Assembly (NCBI RefSeq): GCF_003097655.1
Contig: NZ_QCZH01000005.1
Location: 124,001-188,000 of the forward strand
Length of the DNA: 64,000 nt
Direction of reading: 5' to 3'
Source of the DNA: Flavobacterium laiguense
Lineage (GTDB): Bacteria > Bacteroidota > Bacteroidia > Flavobacteriales > Flavobacteriaceae
Both the position numbers and the translations under genes were made by a program. The notes under the pieces are model-generated. The model had not been told where the DNA came from and ran no database searches. It worked only from the letters and a program-made list of their open reading frames with translations. How positions within the stretch are numbered: position 1 is the first letter of the stretch; every line of letters begins with the position of its first letter. Positions 27,353 to 34,887 of this stretch are shown here, piece by piece.

Positions 27353-27370
27353 GTTTCTAAATATAGAAAC
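27353..27370. promoter_or_regulatory. Perfect inverted repeat upstream of the HigBA-like pair, likely operator
   Basis: gtttcta (27353-27359) and tagaaac (27364-27370) form a perfect 7 bp inverted repeat around a 4-base centre, 30 bases before the toxin start and beside an AT-rich stretch (attttgtaattttat) that could be the -7 region. HigA-type antitoxins bind such palindromes to repress their own operon; that link is inference. Confidence 0.5.
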
Positions 27371-27400
27371 ATTTTGTAATTTTATAAAAAAAAGGAAGAA

Positions 27401-27742
27401 TTGAAATATTTTGAAACAAGATTTCTGGAAGAAGCAGATGATTTTATATCAAACTTTGATGAAAAAACCATTACAAAGATTTTATATAATATTGATGTTG
27501 CTGAACAAACTAACGACCCAAAATTATTTAAAAAATTACAGAATGATATTTGGGAATTTCGAACGAAATTTAGTGGGCTTCAAATTAGATTGTTAGCTTT
27601 TTGGGATAAAACGGACAAAACGGAAACTTTGGTTTTCGCTACTCACGGATTTGTGAAAAAAGTGGATAAAGTTCCAGTAAAAGAAATTGAAAGAGCAAGT
27701 AATATAAGAGCTAAATATTTTGAAAGTAAAACTAAAAAATAA
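27401..27742 (+). CDS. RelE/HigB-type toxin
   Basis: A 113-residue protein of the HigB / phage Gp49-like group of mRNA-cleaving toxins. The blocks KLQNDIWEFRTKFSGLQIRL near 45-64 and TLVFATHGFVKKVDKVPVKE near 76-95 are the family core; basic residues there usually hold the RNA. It starts with TTG; no in-frame ATG exists downstream before the core domain. The XRE gene starts 4 bases after its stop, in toxin-first order as in HigBA. The pair lies between an intact and a truncated copy of the WxcM-like gene. Confidence 0.85.
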   Translation: MKYFETRFLEEADDFISNFDEKTITKILYNIDVAEQTNDPKLFKKLQNDIWEFRTKFSGLQIRLLAFWDKTDKTETLVFATHGFVKKVDKVPVKEIERASNIRAKYFESKTKK

Positions 27743-27746
27743 TAGT

Positions 27747-28073
27747 ATGGCAACCTCAGAAATGAAATCATATTCACTTTCAGAAATGAAAGATAAATTT
27801 ATCGGAGAAAAAGGAACTGAAAAGAGAGAAAACTACGAATACGAACTTCGTATGGATGTCTTGGGAAGAATGATAAAAACGGCAAGGCAAGAACGTAATT
27901 TAACTCAAGAGCAATTAGGCGAACTTGTTGGCGTAAAAAAATCACAAATTTCTAAACTTGAAAGCAGTACAAATAGCGCCACTATCGATACCATTATTAA
28001 AGTTTTCAAAGCATTGAAAGCCGAAATAAATTTCAATGTAACTTTAGAAAACCAAATTTTGAAATTATCATAA
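27747..28073 (+). CDS. XRE-family antitoxin (HigA-like)
   Basis: A 108-residue helix-turn-helix protein. The N-terminal 35 residues are charged and probably wrap the toxin. The HTH (RMIKTARQERNLTQEQLGEL, then VGVKKSQISKLES) covers about residues 41-76. ATG 27747 is chosen because it follows the toxin stop by 4 bases; an in-frame ATG at 27720 lies inside the toxin gene. It should neutralise the toxin and, with it, repress the operon through the palindrome at 27353. Confidence 0.86.
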   Translation: MATSEMKSYSLSEMKDKFIGEKGTEKRENYEYELRMDVLGRMIKTARQERNLTQEQLGELVGVKKSQISKLESSTNSATIDTIIKVFKALKAEINFNVTLENQILKLS

Positions 28074-28080
28074 GTAAAAA

Positions 28081-28254
28081 GCGTGGTGCTCACTGCAACA
28101 GAAAGCAACATTCTTCATAAGCCGGAAGGTTATGCCAATGCGATTGAGTCGTTGGAAGAAGAATCTAAATTGATTTCTTTTTCGACTTTACCACTAGACC
28201 GGACTTCAGAAGATGATGTGCGGTTTGATAGTGAGATGTGGTCGGTTGGCAGTT
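28081..28254 (+). pseudogene. Truncated second copy of the WxcM-like gene (3' half)
   Basis: This encodes VVLTATESNILHKPEGYANA, then a block ending FDSEMWSVGS, aligning without gaps to residues 64-118 of the intact gene at 26895. The DNA differs at many third positions, so it is a diverged homologue rather than a fresh duplication. The first half and start are absent, replaced by the toxin-antitoxin pair. Similarity continues into the repeat array behind both copies. Confidence 0.85.
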
Positions 28255-28383
28255 AGCGGTTATCAGTTTTCGGTTATCAGTTTTCTGTTGTGAGTTTTCT
28301 GTTGTGAGTTATGGGTTATGAGTTATGGGGTTTAAGATTGTTTATAAGTTTAAGGTTTCAAGTTTTTAAAAAGAGTATTTTTG
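28252..28383 (+). promoter_or_regulatory. Repeat array followed by a -7-like element for the HEPN/MNT pair
   Basis: 28252-28332 is the ggttatcag / gttgtgag / gagttatggg repeat array. After it, TATTTTTG at 28376-28383 matches the TAnnTTTG -7 consensus, 43 bases before the HEPN gene; I see no convincing -33 element at the right distance. Confidence 0.45.
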
Positions 28384-28426
28384 ATTAGTATTAAGTATCA
28401 AAAAAACAGTTAAATTTAATTGAATT

Positions 28427-28822
28427 ATGGAGGAAGATATTCGATGGAAACAACGTTTTGAAAATTATCTTAAAGCACTGGGACAGTTGCAAAAATTTAT
28501 AACGAAAGGTAATTTGAACGAGCTAGAAGAGCAGGGACTTATACAAGTTTTTGAATTCACACACGAGTTGGCTTGGAATGTAATGAAGGATTATTTTGAA
28601 TATCAGGGGGATTCTTCAATAACAGGGTCCAGAGATGCTACAAGAGAAGCTTTTCAAAAGGGATTGATTCAAGACGGAGCACAATGGATGGAAATGATAA
28701 AAAGCAGAAACCAATCCACTCATACTTATAATGAAAGTACAGCAAACGATATTAGAGATAGAATATTAAATTATTATTTCGATTTGTTTGTTTCTTTTAA
28801 AGAGAAAATGAAAGAATTTTAG
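28427..28822 (+). CDS. HEPN-type toxin, HI0074 family nucleotidyltransferase partner
   Basis: A 131-residue helical protein of the 'nucleotidyltransferase substrate-binding, HI0074' family. HEPN proteins of this kind act as RNases in type VII (HEPN/MNT) toxin-antitoxin systems. The catalytic R-x4-H motif is present in KSRNQSTHTY (Arg94, His99), followed by the Tyr that the partner can modify. The preceding FEFTHELAWNVMKDYFEYQG is also typical. It lies 1 base upstream of the nucleotidyltransferase gene, the standard order. Confidence 0.9.
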   Translation: MEEDIRWKQRFENYLKALGQLQKFITKGNLNELEEQGLIQVFEFTHELAWNVMKDYFEYQGDSSITGSRDATREAFQKGLIQDGAQWMEMIKSRNQSTHTYNESTANDIRDRILNYYFDLFVSFKEKMKEF

Positions 28823-28823
28823 A

Positions 28824-29147
28824 ATGATACTATTTGGTTTAAAGAAAGAAGATATAGACAGGATAAATAATGTCTTTGCTATGTATGAAGGCATTGAGAG
28901 CGTGTTTATTTATGGCTCTAGAGCTAAAGGAAATTTTAAAGTGGGTTCTGATATTGATTTAACTATTATTGAGAATTTATTAACTTTTCCAATGTTTTTG
29001 GAGATAGAGAACAAATTAGATGATTTACTATTGCCTTATAAAATAGATTTATCCCAAAAACGAAAAATAACAAATATTGATTTGCTTTCGCATATTGACC
29101 GAGTTGGAAAATTGTTTTACGAAAGAGAAAATAGTCAAGAGGGGTGA
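28824..29147 (+). CDS. MNT minimal nucleotidyltransferase antitoxin
   Basis: A 107-residue minimal nucleotidyltransferase. The catalytic pattern G-S-x10-D-x-D is intact: YGSRAKGNFKVGSDIDLTII gives Gly31-Ser32 and Asp43/Asp45. In HEPN/MNT systems this enzyme AMPylates a Tyr of the HEPN toxin to silence it. It is directly coupled to the HEPN gene. Another array of short repeats and low-complexity sequence follows. Confidence 0.9.
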   Translation: MILFGLKKEDIDRINNVFAMYEGIESVFIYGSRAKGNFKVGSDIDLTIIENLLTFPMFLEIENKLDDLLLPYKIDLSQKRKITNIDLLSHIDRVGKLFYERENSQEG

Positions 29148-29416
29148 TCGGATTTCGGTTATAGGGTTTAAGATTGTTTATAAGTTTAAACACGAATGAC
29201 GCAAAGAAAGTACCAAGTTCATGGAGGGTTTAAGGGTTTAAACTCAAGGGAAACGAACTAAAGAAACAGTTCAAGTTTGGTTCTCTGTTCTGTTCTCTAA
29301 ATTCTGTGTCCTGTATTCTGAAATCTATTATGATGTATTTTAACAGTTTTAACTCAGCATATATAAAATAATTTTAACTTTGTAATAAATTAGGTAACAT
29401 TAAAAATGAAATTACT
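29148..29416 (+). promoter_or_regulatory. Gap with low-complexity repeats and a -7-like element
   Basis: The first half has gggtttaaga- and ttctgttctctaaattctgt-like short repeats. TAACTTTG at 29375-29382 fits the TAnnTTTG consensus, 35 bases before the next gene, and is its probable promoter. No gene seen. Confidence 0.45.
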
Positions 29417-29752
29417 ATGAGTACTACCGAAATAAAGCTTTATGACATCTTTAGAAACGATTTGAAATTGTCGGATGAAAAGGCAAAACTATTTGCTGAG
29501 GTAGTGCAGGAAACGATACAAAACGAGGTAAAGCATGAACAAACCGAGTTTAAAAGTGTTCTCAAAGAAGATTTTTACAAGGTCGATATAAAAATCGAAC
29601 AAATGAATGCAAAGTTCGAACAAATGAATACGAAAATAGAAGGGGTTAGAGGAGAAATAAAAGACAGTAAAGCCGATATGATAAAATGGATGTTTGCCTT
29701 TTGGGTGACAATTATTTTAATGTTGTTAGCTAATTTTTTTCTAAAAAAATAA
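29417..29752 (+). CDS. Small coiled-coil protein with C-terminal membrane anchor
   Basis: A 111-residue protein. Residues about 10-85 are strongly helical and charged, with a repeated heptad-like element (KIEQMNAKFEQMNTKIEG); residues 89-108 (MIKWMFAFWVTIILMLLANF) form a single transmembrane helix ending FFLKK. The layout resembles DUF1640-type coiled-coil proteins that are scattered in Bacteroidota genomes. The function is unknown. It has its own promoter-like element and is followed by a strong terminator, so it is an independent transcription unit dropped between glycan genes. Confidence 0.7.
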   Translation: MSTTEIKLYDIFRNDLKLSDEKAKLFAEVVQETIQNEVKHEQTEFKSVLKEDFYKVDIKIEQMNAKFEQMNTKIEGVRGEIKDSKADMIKWMFAFWVTIILMLLANFFLKK

Positions 29753-29774
29753 ATTCTAAGCTGTTTTTATATAG

Positions 29775-29806
29775 AAAACCGTTCCGATTGGTACGGTTTT
29801 ATTTTT
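29775..29806 (+). terminator. Rho-independent terminator
   Basis: aaaaccgt (29775-29782) pairs with acggtttt (29793-29800) around a 10-base loop and is followed by attttt. It ends the small coiled-coil gene's transcript. Confidence 0.8.
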
Positions 29807-29851
29807 GTGATTCATTTTCAAACTTGAGAGTTTACGGTTGTTTAAAGATTT

Positions 29852-29899
29852 AAAATTGAAAAAAAAACTAAAGACAAAGTTTGATTTTTTTTCAATTTT
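29852..29899. terminator. Long AT hairpin, possible bidirectional terminator
   Basis: aaaattgaaaaaaaa (from 29852) is complementary to ttttttttcaatttt (ending 29899): a stem of about 15 bp with a loop of roughly 18 bases and no G-C core beyond one pair. It lies between the first terminator and rmlC. Confidence 0.5.
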
Positions 29900-29985
29900 A
29901 GTATTGACTATCTTTCTGTATTCTATACTCTATTTTCTAAAATCTTTCTTCTCAATACTTCTTTTTAAAAATATAAAATTACAAT

Positions 29986-30534
29986 ATGAACATAGAACAA
30001 ACTTTTATTAAAGATTTAGTTATACTGACTCCAGATGTTTTTGAAGACGAAAGGGGTTATTTTTTTGAAGCCTATAATAAAAACAAATTCAGTGCGCTGG
30101 GAATCAATATTGATTTTGTGCAGGACAACCAGTCTTTTTCACAAAAAGGAACTTTGAGGGGTTTGCATTACCAAAATCCACCTTTTGCACAAACGAAACT
30201 GGTTCGGGTGCTGCAAGGGGAAATTATGGATGTGGCAGTCGATTTAAGAAAAGACTCGCCTACTTATGGAAAACATTTTGGAATTAGATTAACTGCTGAA
30301 AACAAAAAACAATTGTTGGTGCCACAAGGTTTTGCCCATGGTTTCTCCGTATTGAGTGAAACGGCTGTGGTGCTATACAAATGCGATCAGTTTTATAACA
30401 AAGCCAGTGAAGGTGGAATTCGCTATGATGATGAAACTTTGAATATCGATTGGGGAATGGATTTGAAGGATGCTATTGTGTCTGAAAAGGATTTGGTTTT
30501 ACCTGATTTCGGGAATTGTAATAGTGAGTTTTAA
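29986..30534 (+). CDS. rmlC: dTDP-4-dehydrorhamnose 3,5-epimerase
   Basis: Third step of dTDP-L-rhamnose synthesis, a cupin dimer of 182 residues. Family blocks are FEDERGYFFEAYNKNKF near 19-35, the catalytic His in KGTLRGLHYQNPP near 63-64, VDLRKDSPTYGKHFG near 83-97 with the conserved Asp, and VPQGFAHGFSVLSE near 108-121. All substrate-binding residues I can place are present. It is followed by a repeat-rich gap, an ATPase gene, then rmlD and rmlA; rmlB is not in the window. Confidence 0.95.
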   Translation: MNIEQTFIKDLVILTPDVFEDERGYFFEAYNKNKFSALGINIDFVQDNQSFSQKGTLRGLHYQNPPFAQTKLVRVLQGEIMDVAVDLRKDSPTYGKHFGIRLTAENKKQLLVPQGFAHGFSVLSETAVVLYKCDQFYNKASEGGIRYDDETLNIDWGMDLKDAIVSEKDLVLPDFGNCNSEF

Positions 30535-31003
30535 GGAAGAGTTGTGAGTTTTGGGTTTTGAGTTGTGGGGTTTAAGATTGTTTAAAAGTTTCAAGTTTAA
30601 AGTTTCAAGTTTAAAGTTTCAAGTTAGTTCTACAAATTACAGCATTTTAGACTTATATTACTTTTCAAGTAATTAATTAGAAAACAACTACCAAGAAAAG
30701 GCTAACCATATAAGTAATATAAGAGCATATAAGCCTATGCTGTTTTATTCTAGCTTACATGTACTTATATGACTCTTATATGGTTCAAACTTGATACTGT
30801 TTGTTTTAGAATATAGCCGAATTTGTATACTAGACGGTACAAAATGAGCTCTATTTTGTATAGCCGAATATACAGTTTTTGTTGTTTTTTGTTTATTACA
30901 GTATTTAAAAACACTATTTTGTTAGATCTAACGAACAATAATTTATTATTTTGTATTGTCTGCCGAACAAAAATAAGTATTTTTGTATTGTAAATACAAC
31001 AAT
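30535..31003 (+). promoter_or_regulatory. 469-base gap: repeats, palindromes and promoter of the second ATPase
   Basis: 30538-30562 has the gttgtgag / gttttgag repeat, then three tandem units of aagtttcaagttt (30582-30625). 30706-30783 is built from cttatat/atataag units forming an imperfect inverted repeat (aaccatataag ... cttatatggtt). A perfect 12 bp palindrome gttagatctaac lies at 30921-30932. The promoter is TATTTTTG at 30978-30985 with ttg 19 bases upstream (30956-30958), giving a very short leader to ATG 31004. No gene seen. Confidence 0.55.
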
Positions 31004-32200
31004 ATGGAAGAGTTAGTTGAGAAATTTCGTTTTAAATTAAGTCATACTTCAACGGATTTTGTTAGGAGTTTGGGAAATGATATTAATTGGAACGCAAGAT
31101 TAATAGGGGTTAAAGGGGCAAGAGGTGTTGGGAAAACAACAATGCTCTTGCAGCATATTAAAATGAATCTGACGGAAGTGTTAGATAAGACATTGTATGT
31201 GTCTTTGGATTCAATATGGTTTAGCAATAACACACTGGTCGATTTAGCGGATGATTTTGTAAAAAAAGGGGGTGAGTATCTTTTCTTAGATGAGGTACAT
31301 AGATATGACAACTGGTCACAGGAGTTGAAAAATATCTATGATGATTACCCGATGCTAAAAGTCGTGTTTACAGGGTCTTCATTGTTGCAAATATTGAACG
31401 CTAGAGCTGATTTGAGTCGCAGGGCTATTACGTATACCATGCAAGGGCTTTCCTTTCGGGAGTATCTTAGTATTGAAACTGGACAACATTTTGATAAATT
31501 GACTTTAGAGTCTATTTTGAGTAATCACTCAACAGAATCAGCTTTGATTACTGCCAAGGTAAAGCCATTGCAATATTTCGATAGGTATCTCAGGCAGGGA
31601 TACTACCCTTTTTATAAAGAAGAATTAGATTTGTACATACCTCGTTTGGAAGAGGTTATTAATATGATGCTTGAAATTGAGTTGCCTTTGTTGCGAGGGT
31701 TGGATTTGGCTTATGTTCATAAAATAAAGCAATTGTTGCTTATTATTTCGGAATCAGTTCCTTTTGTGCCCAATGTTAGTAAATTGAGTGACAAAATTGG
31801 TATCGCTAGGAGTACTTTGCTTTTGTATTTTCATTATTTGGCTGAAATTGGCCTTACTGTCAATTTGTTTAAAGAGTCGGGTGGTATTAGTAAATTGCAG
31901 AAACCGCTTAAAGTATATTTAGAAAATTCAAATTTGATGTATGCTTTAACATCGAGTGCTGCTAATACTGGAAATATAAGAGAAACTTTTTTCGCAAATC
32001 AACTCGGTTATACCCATAAAATTATGTATTCCGACAGGGGTGATTTTTTTGTGGATGAGAAGTATGTTTTTGAAATTGGAGGAAAGGATAAAAGCAAAAA
32101 ACAAATTGAAGGTGTTGAAAATTCTTTTATAGCCTCAGACGATATCGAATATGGTTTTCAGAATAAAATACCATTATGGTTGTTTGGCTTTTTGTATTAA
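31004..32200 (+). CDS. AAA+ ATPase, DUF4143-like (second copy in window)
   Basis: A 398-residue P-loop ATPase. Walker A is GARGVGKTT at 38-46, Walker B YLFLDEVHRYDNW at about 92-104, and FTGSSLLQI near 121. The C-terminal region matches the helix-turn-helix plus nuclease-like part of this group (KIGIARSTLLLYFHYLAEIG near 258-277). ATG 31004 is chosen over 30983, since the promoter ends at about 30985. Only distantly similar to the ATPase at 23183. It interrupts the rmlC-rmlD-rmlA order. The function is unknown, likely accessory cargo. Confidence 0.85.
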   Translation: MEELVEKFRFKLSHTSTDFVRSLGNDINWNARLIGVKGARGVGKTTMLLQHIKMNLTEVLDKTLYVSLDSIWFSNNTLVDLADDFVKKGGEYLFLDEVHRYDNWSQELKNIYDDYPMLKVVFTGSSLLQILNARADLSRRAITYTMQGLSFREYLSIETGQHFDKLTLESILSNHSTESALITAKVKPLQYFDRYLRQGYYPFYKEELDLYIPRLEEVINMMLEIELPLLRGLDLAYVHKIKQLLLIISESVPFVPNVSKLSDKIGIARSTLLLYFHYLAEIGLTVNLFKESGGISKLQKPLKVYLENSNLMYALTSSAANTGNIRETFFANQLGYTHKIMYSDRGDFFVDEKYVFEIGGKDKSKKQIEGVENSFIASDDIEYGFQNKIPLWLFGFLY

Positions 32201-32222
32201 CGGTATAACTGCCACAAATCAT

Positions 32223-32421
32223 TTCGACTTATTTACTTAAAAACAACTAAAGCTTAAATGTTAGCAGTTGCGAATTCCCCTCTTGAGAGGGGTTAGGGGT
32301 GTGTTTTTTTTTGAAATGCAAATATTCCGTTTTGTAATGCTACTCTAAAATATTTGCAGTAATTAAAAACAACTGTAAAGCATGAGTTTATTAGTCTCAG
32401 TATTTAAGTAAGTAACTCGAA
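32223..32421. repeat. MITE-like element with imperfect terminal inverted repeats
   Basis: About 195 bp bounded by cgacttatttacttaa (32225) and ttaagtaagtaactcg (32405-32420), which are inverted relative to each other with two mismatches. Inside are nested inverted repeats cccctcttgagagggg (32277-32292) and gcaaatatt / aatatttgc. A second, shorter copy lies in opposite orientation at 38223-38330. No coding capacity. Confidence 0.6.
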
Positions 32422-32440
32422 AATCACTAATTAAAATAGA

Positions 32441-33295
32441 ATGAATAAAATACTAGTAACAGGTGCCAAAGGGCAATTGGGTTCGGAATTGAACGTTTTG
32501 TCGAAAAACTATAGCCAGTTCGAATGGGTTTTTACCGACAGAACCGTGTTGGATTTGTGCGATTTAGATAGTTTAGATGCTAAATTATCGAGTATCCATC
32601 CGCAATTTATTGTCAATTGTGCGGCGCATACTGCCGTGGATCGAGCAGAATCTGAGCCTGAATTAGCCGATGTTTTGAATCATCAAGCTGTTGCCGTAAT
32701 GGCGAAATGGAGCGAGGCGAATGACTGTAAATTGATACATATTTCTACAGATTATGTGTTTGACGGTACTGCAGCTACGGGACTCGATGAATGGGCACCA
32801 ACGAATCCGATTAATGTATATGGGGTAACTAAATTGGCTGGCGAAAAATCTTGTATGGAAGCAAATCCATCAGCTATTATCATCAGGACTTCATGGGTGT
32901 ATTCTAGCTTTGGGGCTAATTTTGTAAAAACCATGTCCAGATTGATGCAGGAAAGAGACAGCTTGAATGTTGTCAATGATCAAATAGGGAGTCCAACCTA
33001 TGCCGCCGATTTGGCTCAAGCCATAATGACGATTATCAATCATCCTAAGTGGCAAGCTGGAATTTATAATTTTTCTAACGAAGGAGAAATTAGTTGGTAC
33101 GAATTTGCTTTGGCTATCCAAAAAATTGGTGGTTTTGATTGTTCTATTAGTGGAATTCCATCTTCGGCTTATCCGACACCTGCTCAACGTCCTCAATATT
33201 CTTTATTGGATAAAACCAAAATTGCAGCTACTTTTGGGGTTGTTGTTCCGAAATATAAAGAGAGTTTGGTGAAGTGTATGGGGTTGTTGGGGTAG
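32441..33295 (+). CDS. rmlD: dTDP-4-dehydrorhamnose reductase
   Basis: Last step of dTDP-L-rhamnose synthesis, using NAD(P)H. A 284-residue short-chain reductase with VTGAKGQLGSELNVLS at 5-20, NCAAHTAVDRAESE near 65-78, STDYVFDG near 103-110, the catalytic YGVTKLAGE (Tyr127, Lys131, by count from the sequence) and NVVNDQIGSPTYAADLA near 175. Full length. The stop runs directly into the gttatgag repeat and a DUF559 gene separates it from rmlA. Confidence 0.95.
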   Translation: MNKILVTGAKGQLGSELNVLSKNYSQFEWVFTDRTVLDLCDLDSLDAKLSSIHPQFIVNCAAHTAVDRAESEPELADVLNHQAVAVMAKWSEANDCKLIHISTDYVFDGTAATGLDEWAPTNPINVYGVTKLAGEKSCMEANPSAIIIRTSWVYSSFGANFVKTMSRLMQERDSLNVVNDQIGSPTYAADLAQAIMTIINHPKWQAGIYNFSNEGEISWYEFALAIQKIGGFDCSISGIPSSAYPTPAQRPQYSLLDKTKIAATFGVVVPKYKESLVKCMGLLG

Positions 33296-33315
33296 TTATC
33301 GGTTATGAGTTGTGG

Positions 33316-33370
33316 GATTTTCGTTTTGCTCCAGCCCTAAAGGGAGCCGAAAATAGACGAGTGAATTTAT
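33316..33370. repeat. Direct repeat, left copy flanking the DUF559 gene
   Basis: Begins gattttcgttttgctcc, passes through ccctaaagggag and ends gaaaatagacgagtgaattta. A matching copy (gatttccgttttgcccc ... gaaaatagacagatgagttta) lies at 33790-33844 on the other side of the gene. Both hold the small palindrome ccctaaaggg. Confidence 0.7.
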
Positions 33371-33380
33371 ACGAAAATCT

Positions 33381-33388
33381 TATTTTTG
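33381..33388 (+). promoter_or_regulatory. -7 element (TATTTTTG) of the DUF559 gene
   Basis: It matches TAnnTTTG, just 9 bases before the ATG, implying a leaderless or near-leaderless transcript. No clear -33 box. Confidence 0.5.
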
Positions 33389-33397
33389 TACTAAAAA

Positions 33398-33790
33398 ATG
33401 AAAAAAAATCCATTCAGTACTGATGATATGTGGAAAGGGGCTTCAGCAAGAATCTTTTCGAATGCACAAAAATTAAGGATGAATGCAACTGAGGCGGAAG
33501 AGTTTCTTTGGTTAGCGTTGAGAGAAAATCAATTGGATGGTCTTAAATTTAGAAGACAACACCCATTAAGTGTTTACATAGCCGATTTTTATTGTCATAA
33601 ACTCAAATTGGTTATAGAGATTGATGGAGGTTATCATCAAACCAAAGAGCAGATGCTTTTGGACGAAGAACGAACAACTACTATTGAATTTCAAGGTTTA
33701 AAAGTGATTCGATTTACAAATGAGGAAGTATTGCTGAAATTGCCAGAGGTCTTAGACAAGATCAAAGAGTTTGCAAAATTAAATTCGTAG
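33398..33790 (+). CDS. DUF559-domain endonuclease-like protein (Vsr-like fold)
   Basis: A 130-residue protein of the DUF559 / very-short-patch-repair-like nuclease group. Typical blocks: LRMNATEAEEFLWLALRENQ near 27-46, FRRQHPLSVYIADFYCHKLK near 52-71 and VIEIDGGYHQTKEQMLLDEE near 73-92, carrying the Asp/Glu residues expected for a PD-(D/E)xK-like active site. The cellular role is unknown. It has its own -7 element, is bracketed by 55 bp direct repeats, and interrupts rmlD-rmlA, so it looks like an inserted cassette. Confidence 0.85.
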   Translation: MKKNPFSTDDMWKGASARIFSNAQKLRMNATEAEEFLWLALRENQLDGLKFRRQHPLSVYIADFYCHKLKLVIEIDGGYHQTKEQMLLDEERTTTIEFQGLKVIRFTNEEVLLKLPEVLDKIKEFAKLNS

Positions 33791-33934
33791 ATTTCCGTTT
33801 TGCCCCGCCCCTAAAGGGAGTCGAAAATAGACAGATGAGTTTAAATAATAAATGTTCTGATTCATTTTTCCACCCTTTAGGGTAGGGGAATGAAAAATGA
33901 ATTTAACGATAATTATAAATAACACGAAAGTATA
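33790..33934. repeat. Direct repeat, right copy, plus related inverted segment
   Basis: 33790-33844 is the right-hand copy of the repeat at 33316. From about 33866, attttt-ccaccctttagggtagggga and gaatgaaaaatga carry an inverted relative of the same ccctaaaggg core. No gene seen before rmlA. Confidence 0.6.
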
Positions 33935-34804
33935 ATGAAAGGAATAATACTAGCTGGAGGATCCGGTACTCGATTACATCCGTTAACGCTTGCGATGAGT
34001 AAGCAAATGATGCCGGTTTATGACAAACCGATGATTTATTATCCGTTATCGACTTTGATGATGGCAGGGATCAATGAGATATTAATTATTTCGACTCCGC
34101 ATGATTTGCCTAATTTCAAGAAATTATTGGGAGATGGATCAGCTATAGGTTGTCAATTCAGTTATGCCGAGCAGGCGATTCCAAATGGTTTGGCGCAAGC
34201 TTTTGTTATAGGGGAAGAGTTTATAGGGTCAGATAGTGTAGCTCTGGTTTTAGGGGATAATATTTTCTTTGGAGCCAATATGCATGAACTCTTACAATCG
34301 AATACGAAACCGGAAGGTGGCGTCGTATTTGCTTATCACGTTTCGGATCCGGAACGCTATGGAGTGGTAGAGTTTGATAAAAACCTAAAGGCGCTTTCTA
34401 TCGAGGAGAAACCAGTAGAACCTAAATCAAATTATGCGGTTCCAGGATTGTATTTTTATGACAATTCGGTGGTAGAGATTGCCAAGAATATCAAACCAAG
34501 TGCCAGAGGTGAATATGAAATTACCGATGTGAATAAAGTGTACCTAGAAAAAGGTGCTCTTAAAGTTGGGATTTTGAGCCGAGGTACGGCATGGTTGGAT
34601 ACGGGTACTTTTAACAGTTTGATGCAAGCGGGACAATTTGTTCAGGTTTTGGAAGAACGTCAAGGATTAAAAGTAGGTTGTATTGAAGAAATTGCGTGGA
34701 GACAAGGTTTTATAACCGAACAACAATTAAGGGATTTGGCAGAACCTTTGAAAAAATCAGGGTATGGAGAATATCTTTTGGGGCTTTTGAAACACAAACT
34801 GTAG
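33935..34804 (+). CDS. rmlA: Glucose-1-phosphate thymidylyltransferase
   Basis: First step of dTDP-L-rhamnose synthesis: glucose 1-phosphate plus dTTP gives dTDP-glucose. The 289-residue length and motifs match Rml[21 protein letters not shown] at 4-23, [19 protein letters not shown] at 24-42, [10 protein letters not shown] near 107-116, [16 protein letters not shown] near 146 and [14 protein letters not shown] near 223. The order here is rmlC, (ATPase), rmlD, (DUF559), rmlA; rmlB must lie outside the window. Confidence 0.96.
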   Translation: MKGIILAGGSGTRLHPLTLAMSKQMMPVYDKPMIYYPLSTLMMAGINEILIISTPHDLPNFKKLLGDGSAIGCQFSYAEQAIPNGLAQAFVIGEEFIGSDSVALVLGDNIFFGANMHELLQSNTKPEGGVVFAYHVSDPERYGVVEFDKNLKALSIEEKPVEPKSNYAVPGLYFYDNSVVEIAKNIKPSARGEYEITDVNKVYLEKGALKVGILSRGTAWLDTGTFNSLMQAGQFVQVLEERQGLKVGCIEEIAWRQGFITEQQLRDLAEPLKKSGYGEYLLGLLKHKL

Positions 34805-34887
34805 TTTTTTTGGTTGTGAGTTATAAGTCAGTCAATAACAGGAAACAGACAACCGACAACAGAAAACAAAAAAAAGACGACAGAAAT
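34805..34887. repeat. Repeat array between rmlA and the sugar transferase
   Basis: Units ggttgtgag, ttataag, then the complementary-type aacaggaaacag, acaaccgacaacag. Same family as the other arrays. It spans up to the TTG start of the next gene. Confidence 0.6.

Noticed and set aside
27160..27372. Minus-strand frame with a repetitive peptide (TDNSQP/TENSQP units)
   Set aside because: It is a translation of the ggttatcag repeat array; the peptide periodicity comes from the DNA repeat, not from a gene.
34696..34887. Upstream extension of the second sugar transferase to an ATG at 34696
   Set aside because: The added 64 codons lie inside rmlA in another frame and in repeat sequence; the transferase family starts at KPTLKRFFD.
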